A stretch of DNA of 6,822 nucleotides from the NCBI GenBank assembly GCA_016182705.1, contig JACPGA010000126.1:1-6822 (forward strand). The letters are read 5' to 3'. The notes beneath the pieces are model-generated. The model was not told the DNA's origin. It saw only the letters and a list, made by a program, of their open reading frames with translations, and made no database searches. This document shows, piece by piece, positions 1-6,737 of the stretch. Both the position numbers and the translations under genes were made by a program. Position 1 is the stretch's first letter. The number at the start of each line of letters is the position of its first letter. Source of the DNA: Deltaproteobacteria bacterium. GTDB lineage: Bacteria > Desulfobacterota > GWC2-55-46.

Positions 1-255
1 CCCGGGACCGGCTACCCGGCAAAGGAGGCGAGAAGCGTCACCGTAATAGGCCCGGACACCATGACGACCGACGCGCTTTCTACCGCCATCTTCGTGCTTG
101 GGCCTCAAAAGGGGCTTGAGCTTGCCAAAAAACTTCCGGGCGTTGAGGTATTGATAATCGACAGCTCGGGTGCCGTCAGCTCTTCCGGCGGCGTGGATTT
201 TAAGCTGAAGACGGAAAACGGTCTTGACAAAAAGCCCGTCGATGTACTAAAGTAA
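1..255 (+). CDS. apbE: FAD:protein FMN transferase (ApbE family), C-terminal fragment
   Basis: This is the last 84 residues of a protein whose start lies before the window; the frame is open from base 1 to the TAA at 253-255. It begins with P-G-T-G-Y-P, which matches the 'DP.TG.P' segment of ApbE proteins. The family core follows: SVTVIGP, then T-T-D-A-L-S-T-A, then FVLGPQKGLELAKKLPGVEVLIID. In characterised ApbE enzymes the Asp and Thr of this D-A-L-x-T motif help bind Mg2+, and the enzyme moves FMN from FAD onto a Thr of target proteins such as Rnf/Nqr subunits, usually in the periplasm. Family members are typically about 300-350 residues, so roughly the last quarter is present. The signal peptide or lipobox cannot be judged. 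It lies 30 bases before tetR on the same strand. A role in efflux is not implied; the apparent efflux promoter sits inside its 3' end. Confidence 0.88.
   Translation, partial: PGTGYPAKEARSVTVIGPDTMTTDALSTAIFVLGPQKGLELAKKLPGVEVLIIDSSGAVSSSGGVDFKLKTENGLDKKPVDVLK
224..253 (+). promoter_or_regulatory. Predicted sigma70-type promoter of the tetR-efflux operon
   Basis: A perfect -35 box TTGACA lies at 224-229. An 18-base spacer separates it from TAAAGT at 248-253, which matches TATAAT at four of six positions. Transcription would start near 260, leaving a leader of about 26 bases before the tetR ATG at 286. The -35 bases also encode Leu-Asp-Lys in the end of apbE, so part of the match could be chance. 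The spacing and the palindrome over the -10 end make a real promoter more likely. Not tested experimentally. Confidence 0.5.
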
Positions 256-264
256 GTACTTACT
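251..264. promoter_or_regulatory. Perfect 14-bp palindrome, probable TetR operator
   Basis: AGTAAGTACTTACT reads identically on both strands. It overlaps the apbE stop codon and covers the last bases of the predicted -10 box and the likely transcription start. A dimeric repressor bound here would block RNA polymerase. Its size and symmetry suit a TetR-family dimer, and the tetR start codon is only 21 bases downstream, so autoregulation of the operon is the simplest reading. Binding is inferred, not shown. Confidence 0.6.
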
Positions 265-285
265 CACCAGGGGCGGCGCTCAGAC

Positions 286-951
286 ATGGAAAGAAAAACA
301 GCTTTGAAACCACGGGCGGCTGCGGTTAAAGCCAAAGCCGCAAAAAAAACCTGCAAGAGGATGTCCGGCGAGGAGCGGCGCGCCCAGATAGTGAAGATCG
401 CCTCCGACCTGTTTTCCAAAAAGGGCTTCAAGGGCACGACCACCCGTGAGATAGCGCGTGGGGCGGGCATAAGCGAAGCCGTCATCTTCAAGCATTTCTC
501 CCATAAGGAAGACCTCTACAAGGCCATAATCGATTCCCGCTGCGTTGTCAGCGAGGGCGAATCATGCCTCATAAGTATGCTCAAGGGCAAGAAGGGCGCT
601 GAGGTCTTCAGGACCGTCGCGGTCTATATGCTCGAAGAGCACCACAAAGACCCGTCATTCATGCGCCTGCTCACCTATAGCGCGCTTGAGCAGCATACGC
701 TCTCAGAGCTCTTCGTAAAGACCAGGGCTCTTGAGCTGCTGGGTTTTCTCGAAGACAAGATAAATGAAATGATAAGGGAAGGCTGGATGAGGGAGGTCGA
801 CCCGGCGCTTGCCGCGAGGGCCTTCATCGGCATGGTCGTCCATTACAGCATCACCCAGGAGATCTACGGCTTCAAACGTTATTTCAAGAGGCCTCTCGAA
901 GAGGTCGCCGAATCTTTTGTAGATATTTTTTTAGAGGGCACAAGGAGGTAA
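286..951 (+). CDS. TetR/AcrR-family transcriptional regulator, probable repressor of the efflux operon
   Basis: This is a 221-residue one-domain-plus-ligand-domain regulator. The DNA-binding region is residues 27-78: helix 1 'RRAQIVKIASDLFSKKGF', then T-T-T-R-E-I-A as helix 2, and G-A-G-I-S-E-A-V-I-F-K-H-F as the turn and recognition helix. The closing S-H-K-E-D-L-Y is the TetR_N signature. Residues 80-221 are the alpha-helical ligand and dimer domain, which is too variable to name a ligand. An Ala/Lys-rich tail of about 25 residues precedes the usual TetR start. An alternative ATG at 361 (Met26) would give a standard-length protein, but AGAGG lies directly against it with no spacing. I keep 286, which has AGGGG at 269-273, a weak site 12 bases away. 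The gene is first in the efflux operon, with a palindrome just upstream, and 4 bases from tolC. Likely a local repressor released by a pump substrate; activation is possible but less usual. Confidence 0.9.
   Translation: MERKTALKPRAAAVKAKAAKKTCKRMSGEERRAQIVKIASDLFSKKGFKGTTTREIARGAGISEAVIFKHFSHKEDLYKAIIDSRCVVSEGESCLISMLKGKKGAEVFRTVAVYMLEEHHKDPSFMRLLTYSALEQHTLSELFVKTRALELLGFLEDKINEMIREGWMREVDPALAARAFIGMVVHYSITQEIYGFKRYFKRPLEEVAESFVDIFLEGTRR
942..949 (+). promoter_or_regulatory. Consensus ribosome binding site of the TolC-family gene
   Basis: AAGGAGGT is a full anti-Shine-Dalgarno match. GGAGG ends 7 bases before the ATG at 956, which fixes that start. The site overlaps the end of tetR (stop TAA at 949-951), so ribosomes finishing tetR pass directly over it and translation of the two genes is probably coupled. 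It is much the strongest ribosome site in the window. Confidence 0.8.
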
Positions 952-955
952 GGCT

Positions 956-2293
956 ATGCCCAAGACCAGGCCGCTTCAATCCCGGGCCGTTCGTTCGCTT
1001 AAATTCACTGTTTTCCTGCTCTTCGGTTTCCTTGCGTTCGCTCCCGGACTTCGGGCCCAGCCTGCCGAGCGCGCCGTAACCCTTGAAGAGGCGTACAGGC
1101 TCGCGCTGGAAAACCACGAAGACATAGGTGTAGCAAGGGAGAACATCAACCAGGCAAGGACTGACCTTACCAAGTCCGTCGCGAGGATACTCCCTAACAT
1201 TACCGCCGAGGGGAGCTACACGCGGTTTACTGAGTCGAAGTCCTCGGGCACAGGTTTCGTGACCCAGCCGGAGTCGTCGACAGCGGCAGAGCTGAGGCTC
1301 ACGCAGCCCCTGTATTCGGGCGGGCGCGAGTGGGCTGTCCAGCGCCAGGCAAAGCTCCAGATACAGAGCGAGACAAAAGGGCTCGAAGGCGCGACAGAAT
1401 CAGTGATGCTCGACACAGGCCGGGCATACTACAGCGTTTTAAAGGCACAGAAGGATGTCGAGATAAAAAGGGCCGCCCTCAAAAGAGCCCAGGAGCGGTT
1501 GGAAGTGGCTGACGCCAGGTTGACAGTCGGCGAGGTCACGAAGTCTGCCGTGTTGAGGGCACAGGCTGAACTGGCCGGGGCAGAGGCCGAGCTTTTGAGG
1601 TCGCTCAACAATCTCGACAATTCAAAGGTTCTGCTCGCGAGGCTTACGGGGATTGATGGCGCTTTCAACCTTGTCGAACCTGCCCCGCAGGGCGCTGTCG
1701 CCCTTGTCCCGGAGCGACTAATCGAAAGGGCCCTTGAGGAAAGAAGCGACTATACCCGGCTCCTCCTCCAGGAAAAGGCCGCCTCCGAAAGCATAACGAT
1801 AGCAAAGGCAGGCTTCAAACCTTCGTTGAGGCTCGAAGGACTTTATTCGTGGCGCGACCAGGAGCCTCAGACGACTTTTTTCCAGAAGGAGAGCGCCTCA
1901 GGCACCTTGAGGCTCACTTACCCGATCTTCGAGGGATTTCTGCGGAAAGCTGAGCTGACTGACGCCAGAAGCGAATTCAGGGAAGCGGAGCTGGTGCGGC
2001 TCGGCCTTAAAAGGGATATATCCGTACAGGTGAACGAGGCAGTAAACAATGTCAAGGCTATAGACTCCCTCATAGAGTCGTTCAGGCGGCAGGTCGCTTT
2101 CGCTGAAGAGGACTACAACATGGTCTTCGAGCAGTTCAAGTTCGGCGTAGCGACCACTCTTGACGTCATTGACGCGGACACGGTCCTCGTCTCGGCGCAG
2201 ACTTCGTTTGCCAGCGCGACTTATGACCTCGAAATCGCAAAACTGAATTTGAAGTTTGTGACAGGCACGCTTGTTGATGGGGCGGCCAGGTAA
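956..2293 (+). CDS. TolC-family outer-membrane efflux channel
   Basis: This 445-residue protein forms the outer-membrane exit duct of the pump. It has a Sec signal: a basic start (residues 1-16), a hydrophobic stretch (17-31, FTVFLLFGFLAFAPG) and likely cleavage after Ala34. The mature part shows the internal duplication of the outer-membrane efflux (OEP) family. Repeat 1 (about 40-235) has 'TLEEAYRLALENHEDI', ILPNITAEGSYTRF and the strand motif Q-P-L-Y-S-G-G at 117-123. Repeat 2 (about 255-440) has FKPSLRLEGLYSW and the matching Y-P-I-F-E-G at 322-327. Each repeat ends in the family's helix-turn element: G-E-V-T-K-S-A-V-L-R-A near 192 and G-V-A-T-T-L-D-V-I-D-A near 398. The long Ala/Glu/Arg-rich helices between them would build the periplasmic tunnel. 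Length is normal. It lies 4 bases after tetR and 64 before the adaptor gene. A trimer is expected from the family. Confidence 0.93.
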   Translation: MPKTRPLQSRAVRSLKFTVFLLFGFLAFAPGLRAQPAERAVTLEEAYRLALENHEDIGVARENINQARTDLTKSVARILPNITAEGSYTRFTESKSSGTGFVTQPESSTAAELRLTQPLYSGGREWAVQRQAKLQIQSETKGLEGATESVMLDTGRAYYSVLKAQKDVEIKRAALKRAQERLEVADARLTVGEVTKSAVLRAQAELAGAEAELLRSLNNLDNSKVLLARLTGIDGAFNLVEPAPQGAVALVPERLIERALEERSDYTRLLLQEKAASESITIAKAGFKPSLRLEGLYSWRDQEPQTTFFQKESASGTLRLTYPIFEGFLRKAELTDARSEFREAELVRLGLKRDISVQVNEAVNNVKAIDSLIESFRRQVAFAEEDYNMVFEQFKFGVATTLDVIDADTVLVSAQTSFASATYDLEIAKLNLKFVTGTLVDGAAR

Positions 2294-2301
2294 AATATAA
2301 T
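2274..2301 (+). promoter_or_regulatory. Possible internal promoter before the adaptor gene
   Basis: A perfect TATAAT lies at 2296-2301, immediately after the tolC stop. TTGATG, four of six matches to TTGACA, lies at 2274-2279 with a 16-base spacer. Transcription would start near 2308 and leave about 50 bases before the adaptor ATG at 2358. This would allow adaptor and pump to be made apart from tetR-tolC. The stop-codon region is locally AT-rich, so a chance TATAAT cannot be excluded. Confidence 0.35.
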
Positions 2302-2357
2302 AACGCGGTTAAAAACCAGCAGTACTTTCATTACAGTTTGTTGAACTGAGGAGACGT

Positions 2358-3509
2358 ATGCTTAAAAGAACAGGTATTGTTTTTTCCGTAGCATTGCTGG
2401 CGGCCTTGCCGATATTTGGCTGCTCTAAAAAAGAGGCTCCCGCCACGGCGCCTGTTGCCGCCGCGGTCAAGCCGCAGGCCGCTCTTGCCGTGACAACCGC
2501 CAGTGTCGAGGGCAGGACCGTCGAGAGGTCGGTCGAGGCGACCGGCACTCTGGCTGCCTGGGACGAGGTAATAGTGAGCAGCGAAATACAGGGGACGGTC
2601 TCGAAAATAAAGGCCGACCTCGGGGACAGGGTTAAAGCCGGGGACACGCTTGCTACTCTTGACCAGCGCGAGGCTTCTTCGAACCTTGAGCAGGCGAAGG
2701 CGGCACACCAGAGCTCGCTTCGCGCTTTTGACCGCGAGAAGGCAAGGCTTGAAGACGCTAACGCCAATTTTAAGAGGTATGAGGAGCTGTTCAAAAAGGG
2801 CATGGTCTCGGTAAGCCAGTTTGACAATGTGAGGACCGGGCGCGACGTTGCCGAAGCCCAGCTCCATGAATCTGAAGCCCGGGTCGAAGAGGCCTCCGCA
2901 AGGCATGACCTCGCGAAAAAGCGCATGAGCGATACCGTTGTAAAATCTCCCATATCAGGAGAAGTCAGCAGAAGGTTCGTTTCTACCGGAGAGTCGGTCA
3001 AGGAAAAATCACAGATGTTCACGGTCGTCTCCACTGGCACGCTCAAGTTCAGGGGGACGGTAGCCGAGTCCGCGGTGCCGAGGATAAGGACAGGCCAGGC
3101 AGTGCTCGTAACCGTCGAGGCGTTCAAAGACAAGACCTTCAAGGGCTCTCTTTCGAGGATAAGCCCGGCGCTCGACACGCAGACCAGGACGCTTGAGATT
3201 GAAGCAGAAGTCCCGAATGCGGGAGGAGTGTTGAAGCCCGGGTTCTTCGCCAGAGGCATAGTACTTACACAGAAAGAAAATGGCGTGCCGTTTGTCCCTG
3301 AAGAGGCTGTCTACTCTTTTGTCGGCATAAACAAGGTCTTTGTCATAAACGGAGACACGGCGAAAGAGCTCAGCGTCACGAGGGGCGTAAAAGAAGGCCA
3401 GATGATAGAGCTGATTGGCGCGCCGTTGAAATCCGGCGATACTGTAGCGGCATCCAACCTCCAGAACCTGTATGACGGCGCGAAAGTGACTGTCCAGGAT
3501 AAAAAGTAA
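2358..3509 (+). CDS. RND efflux periplasmic adaptor (membrane fusion protein), lipoprotein
   Basis: This 383-residue adaptor links the inner-membrane pump to the TolC-like duct. Residues 1-22 are a lipoprotein signal ending in the lipobox I-F-G-C (Cys22), so the mature N-terminus should be lipid-anchored; Ser at +2 gives no inner-membrane Asp retention signal. Domains follow the MFP order. The first half of the biotinyl-lipoyl domain is about 68-102, with G-T-V-S-K-I-K-A-D-L-G-D-R-V-K-A-G-D. An alpha-helical coiled-coil hairpin spans about 103-192, rich in Ala, Glu, Arg and Lys. The second lipoyl half is about 194-225 (VKSPISGEVSRRFVSTGESV). The beta-barrel is about 228-305, with the hallmark S-P-A-L-D-T-Q-T-R-T and L-K-P-G-F-F-A-R-G. 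A membrane-proximal domain runs to the end. GAGGAG at 2348-2353 lies 4 bases from the ATG. The pump gene follows after 4 bases. Family assignment is firm; substrate is unknown. Confidence 0.93.
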   Translation: MLKRTGIVFSVALLAALPIFGCSKKEAPATAPVAAAVKPQAALAVTTASVEGRTVERSVEATGTLAAWDEVIVSSEIQGTVSKIKADLGDRVKAGDTLATLDQREASSNLEQAKAAHQSSLRAFDREKARLEDANANFKRYEELFKKGMVSVSQFDNVRTGRDVAEAQLHESEARVEEASARHDLAKKRMSDTVVKSPISGEVSRRFVSTGESVKEKSQMFTVVSTGTLKFRGTVAESAVPRIRTGQAVLVTVEAFKDKTFKGSLSRISPALDTQTRTLEIEAEVPNAGGVLKPGFFARGIVLTQKENGVPFVPEEAVYSFVGINKVFVINGDTAKELSVTRGVKEGQMIELIGAPLKSGDTVAASNLQNLYDGAKVTVQDKK

Positions 3510-3513
3510 AAAT

Positions 3514-6500
3514 ATGTCATTATACGAGATCTGCATAAAAAGACCGGTATTCGCGACCATGCTCATCCTGAGCCTGGTCGTAATGGGGCTTGCCTCCTAT
3601 AGAGAGCTTGGCCTTGACCTGTTCCCAAAGGTCGACCTCCCGACCATCACCGTCTCCACGCGCCTTGACGGCGCGAGCCCGGAAGAGATTGAGGGCCAGA
3701 TAACCAAGCCCATCGAAGAGGCCGTGAACACGATAAGCGGCATAGACGAGCTGCGCTCGACAACCATCGAGGGCCAATCGCAGGTCTTTGCCACTTTCGT
3801 TCTTGAAAAGAACATAGATGTCGCCTCAGAGGAGGTCAGGGCCAAGGTCTCGGCTCTGCTCTCAACCTTGCCCCCTGGCACCGACTCTCCGATTATCGAG
3901 AAGTTCGACCCGGACTCCGCCCCTATCATGTCGATAGTCATCTCCGGCAAGCGTTCGTCCCGGGAAGTGACCGAGCTTGCCGATAAAAAGATAAAAAGGC
4001 AGCTTGAGGTAGTAAAAGACGTTGGCGCGATAACCCTTGTCGGCGACCGCAAAAGGGAGATACAGATAGTCGTAGACCCGAACCGTCTTACCGCCTATGG
4101 CATGTCGATCGCCCAGATAAGCGACGCCATACAAAGGCAGAACGGCGAAGTGCCGGGCGGAAGGATAACCGGGGAGAAGGGCGAACAGGGCCTAAGGACC
4201 ATGGGCCGCATCGAGAAAGTATCTGACTTTGAAAATCTCATTATAGCCGACCGCAAGGGCGCGCCTGTGCGCGTGAAGGACGTGGCCGCCGTGCTGGACA
4301 CCGAGGAGGAGCCGCGCACTATTTCAAGGCTTGACGGCAACAACGCGGTCTCTGTGCTCGTAAGGAAGCAGTCCGGCACTAACACTGTCGAGGTCATAGA
4401 CAATATCAAGGAGAAGCTGGAAGAGATAAAGGCCGTCCTTCCACAGGACATCGAGATGCAGGTCGTCATCGACCAGTCCAGGTTCATAAAGAAGGCCGTA
4501 AGCCAGGTCGAGGAGCACCTTATCCTCGGCTCGATACTGGCGAGTCTCATAATACTCGTTTTCATCAAGAACTGGCGGACCGCGCTCATAGCGGCCGTTG
4601 CCATACCGGCGTCAATCATCGGTACTTTCACCATCATGCGGTTCATGGGCTTTACGCTCAACAACATGACCCTGCTGGCCCTGTCCGTGTGCACCGGCAT
4701 CGTCATTGACGACGCCATAATCGTCCTGGAGAACATCTTCAGGCACATGGAAGAAGAAGGCAAAGGCCCGGTCGAGGCCGCAATCCAGGGCACAAAGGAG
4801 ATAGCGCTGGCGGTCCTGGCAACGACGCTTTCGCTGGTCGTCATATTCCTGCAGGTCGCCTTCATGCAGGGACTCGTCGGGATGTTCTGGAAGAGCTTCG
4901 GGCTTACTGCCGCGTTCGCTATCATGATATCCCTTCTGGTCTCCTTTACGCTCACGCCCATGCTCTCATCAAGGTTCCTGCGCCCAAAAGAGGCTAAGGC
5001 CGCCTCACGAGAGTCCAGGGCCTATAAGGCGATGGAAGGAACGTACCTGGGCATACTGGGCTGGTGCCTCAAGCACAGGGCCATAGTCGTCATAGGGGCG
5101 GTGGCGCTCTTTTTCTCGGTCATACCGCTTATGAAAATTGTCAAGGCCGAGTTCATACAGGACGACGACATGAGCGAGTTCGAGGTCGTCGTCGAGACCC
5201 CGCCGGGGTCGTCCCTGGAGCGCAGCTCCGAGATATTGCTCGATGTCGAGAAGAAGATAAAGAGCATACCCGAAGTAGTTCACACCTTCACCACCATAGG
5301 CGTAAGGGGCCAGTACCTTTCCAACGTGACAGATTCGTCCATATACATCTCTCTCAAGCATCTCAGTGAAAGGGAGCGCAGCCAGAGCGAGATAATGCAG
5401 GAAGTCAGGGGGATGCTGAATGCCATGCCCGGCTTAAGGGTGAGTGTCCAGCAGATAAACCTCGTCTCGGGCGGCGGCTTCAAGGCAACGCCCTTCAACA
5501 TGGTCCTGCGCGGCCCGGATTTGAAGGAACTCGACAAGTACTCCGGTGAGATAATCAGCAAGCTCAAGGCTGTTCCCGGCTTTGTCGATACCGACACCGG
5601 ACAGGCATTGAAGCACCCCGAGCTGCAGGTGCACATAGACAGGCAGAAGGCCTCTGACCTCGGCGTCAGGGTCGAGTCGATCGCATCGAGCCTGCGCACT
5701 ATGGTCGGTGGGCAGAAGGTCTCGCTGTACCGCGAGGGCGACGAGCAGTACAACATAAGGCTGCGTCTCAGGGACGAGTACAGAAAAGACTCTTCGAGCA
5801 TATCGACCCTCACGGTGCCGGGCGCGAACGGTACTGTCGTCAGGCTCGACAATGTCGCCTCATTGAGCCACGGCACCAGCCCCGGCCAGATAGACCGCTA
5901 CGCGCAGGAGAGGCAGATAACCATAATATCGAACCTGCACAACAAGCCGCTGGGCGAAGCGATGATGAACGCCAACCAGACGGTTGCCGCGATGAAGCTT
6001 CCTGCCGAGTACTCGACCTCGTACCTGGGCCGTGGCAAGCTCATGGCAGAAGCCTTCAGGAACTTCCTCATCGCCTTTGTCCTGAGCCTCATATTCATCT
6101 ACATGGTGCTCGCGGCCCAGTTTGAAAGCTTCGTCCACCCGATAACGGTAATGGTCTCTATATTCCTGGCCATACCATTCGGCATACTGAGCATAATCCT
6201 CGCTGGAAACACGCTCAACATCTACAGCGTCATGGGCATGTTCATCCTCATCGGCGTCGTAAAAAAGAACGGCATCCTCCAGGTGGACTATACCAACACG
6301 CTGCGCGCCCGTGGCATGGAGCGGTTCGACGCGCAGATGCTCGCCAACAAGGTAAGGCTTCGCCCCATACTCATGACCACGCTGGCGATTATCGCGGGCA
6401 TGCTGCCCGTGACGCTCGGCACTGGCGACGGCTCCGCTTCAAGGGCGTCGATGGCCATAGTCATAGTCGGCGGACAGGCCATGTGCCTTCTCGTGACGCT

Positions 6501-6609
6501 GGTCGTCATACCCGTTGTTTATTCCGTTTTCGACGACATCAAACTCCCCGCCTTCATGAAGGAATTCCGGTTCCCGTTCAGGAAAAAAAGGAACCAGGTG
6601 GCCCTGTAA
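3514..6609 (+). CDS. RND multidrug efflux pump, inner-membrane subunit (HAE-1/AcrB-like)
   Basis: This 1031-residue proton-driven exporter is close in length to AcrB (1049). The twelve-helix RND plan is visible: TM1 about 12-29, a large periplasmic loop to about 335, TM2-TM6 about 336-487, TM7 about 521-540, a second large loop to about 849, and TM8-TM12 about 850-1004. The N-terminal motif F-P-K-V-D-L-P-T-I (37-45) is typical. TM4 carries G-I-V-I-D-D-A-I-I-V-L-E-N with Asp399 and Asp400, equivalent to AcrB Asp407/408. TM10 carries K-K-N-G with Lys918, equivalent to AcrB Lys940. R-L-R-P-I-L-M-T in TM11 supplies Arg948 and Thr955, equivalents of Arg971/Thr978. The Asp pair argues for drug-type HAE-1 rather than metal-exporting CusA-type pumps. 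The tail is basic (FRKKRNQ). The start has only a distant AGGA at 3496-3499, so coupling to the adaptor gene is likely. It would work as a trimer. Dyes, antibiotics, detergents, solvents or lipids are all possible substrates. Confidence 0.95.
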   Translation: MSLYEICIKRPVFATMLILSLVVMGLASYRELGLDLFPKVDLPTITVSTRLDGASPEEIEGQITKPIEEAVNTISGIDELRSTTIEGQSQVFATFVLEKNIDVASEEVRAKVSALLSTLPPGTDSPIIEKFDPDSAPIMSIVISGKRSSREVTELADKKIKRQLEVVKDVGAITLVGDRKREIQIVVDPNRLTAYGMSIAQISDAIQRQNGEVPGGRITGEKGEQGLRTMGRIEKVSDFENLIIADRKGAPVRVKDVAAVLDTEEEPRTISRLDGNNAVSVLVRKQSGTNTVEVIDNIKEKLEEIKAVLPQDIEMQVVIDQSRFIKKAVSQVEEHLILGSILASLIILVFIKNWRTALIAAVAIPASIIGTFTIMRFMGFTLNNMTLLALSVCTGIVIDDAIIVLENIFRHMEEEGKGPVEAAIQGTKEIALAVLATTLSLVVIFLQVAFMQGLVGMFWKSFGLTAAFAIMISLLVSFTLTPMLSSRFLRPKEAKAASRESRAYKAMEGTYLGILGWCLKHRAIVVIGAVALFFSVIPLMKIVKAEFIQDDDMSEFEVVVETPPGSSLERSSEILLDVEKKIKSIPEVVHTFTTIGVRGQYLSNVTDSSIYISLKHLSERERSQSEIMQEVRGMLNAMPGLRVSVQQINLVSGGGFKATPFNMVLRGPDLKELDKYSGEIISKLKAVPGFVDTDTGQALKHPELQVHIDRQKASDLGVRVESIASSLRTMVGGQKVSLYREGDEQYNIRLRLRDEYRKDSSSISTLTVPGANGTVVRLDNVASLSHGTSPGQIDRYAQERQITIISNLHNKPLGEAMMNANQTVAAMKLPAEYSTSYLGRGKLMAEAFRNFLIAFVLSLIFIYMVLAAQFESFVHPITVMVSIFLAIPFGILSIILAGNTLNIYSVMGMFILIGVVKKNGILQVDYTNTLRARGMERFDAQMLANKVRLRPILMTTLAIIAGMLPVTLGTGDGSASRASMAIVIVGGQAMCLLVTLVVIPVVYSVFDDIKLPAFMKEFRFPFRKKRNQVAL

Positions 6610-6612
6610 TTT

Positions 6613-6649
6613 TTTGAGAGAACCTTTTTGGTAAAAAGGTTCTCTCAAA
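6613..6649. terminator. Long perfect hairpin just after the pump gene (probable transcript end)
   Basis: Arms of 17 bases (6613-6629 and 6633-6649, left arm TTTGAGAGAACCTTTTT) are perfectly complementary around a 3-base GGT loop. It begins 3 bases after the pump stop codon. No T-run follows it on either strand, so it is not a textbook intrinsic terminator. It could stop polymerase, protect the mRNA 3' end, or be one copy of a dispersed palindromic repeat. The inverted repeat is certain; the role is inferred. Confidence 0.55.
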
Positions 6650-6672
6650 CTCTCTCCAAAAACTTATAGTTC

Positions 6673-6716
6673 TTCCCGATAGAACCCCCTGTAAAGCATG
6701 GGGGTTCTCTCGGGAA
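6673..6716. repeat. Second hairpin, central inverted repeat
   Basis: TTCCCGA (6673-6679) pairs with TCGGGAA (6710-6716). After one T/C mismatch, AGAACCCCC (6681-6689) pairs with GGGGGTTCT (6700-6708). The loop is 10 bases (6690-6699). That makes 16 pairs in all. Its GGTTCTCTC (6703-6711) repeats the right arm of the preceding hairpin (6638-6646), so the two share sequence. No coding potential or T-run is seen beside it. Confidence 0.6.
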
Positions 6717-6737
6717 CCTGAAGTCTTTGAAGGGGTC

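Noticed and set aside
915..935. AT-rich run before tolC as a separate promoter
   Set aside because: TAGATA at 920-925 matches TATAAT at only three positions and no -35-like hexamer lies 16-18 bases upstream. The T-run encodes conserved C-terminal residues of the TetR protein.
2309..3259. Minus-strand open frame of 316 codons antisense to the adaptor gene
   Set aside because: Its product is a Ser/Ala/Thr/Leu-rich sequence with no recognisable motif, as expected for the complement of a GC-rich gene. The + strand frame is a complete, well-matched MFP.
4095..4961. Minus-strand open frame of 288 codons antisense to the pump gene
   Set aside because: It is a shadow of the RND gene. The Met/Ser/Thr-rich composition comes from reading the TM codons backwards, and no ribosome site or family motif is present.
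5064..5369. Plus-strand 101-codon open frame in another frame inside the pump gene
   Set aside because: It has a low-complexity Arg/His/Gly-rich product, and the overlapping RND frame is intact and conserved through this stretch.
3514..6609. Heavy-metal (CusA/HME-type) pump
   Set aside because: TM4 has the Asp-Asp pair and following sequence of HAE-1 drug pumps, and I see no metal-binding Met or His clusters in the adaptor or the channel.
6613..6649. Calling the first hairpin a canonical rho-independent terminator
   Set aside because: The T-run lies before the stem on the + strand, not after it, and no T-run follows on the minus strand either. It is listed as a probable transcript end with reduced confidence.
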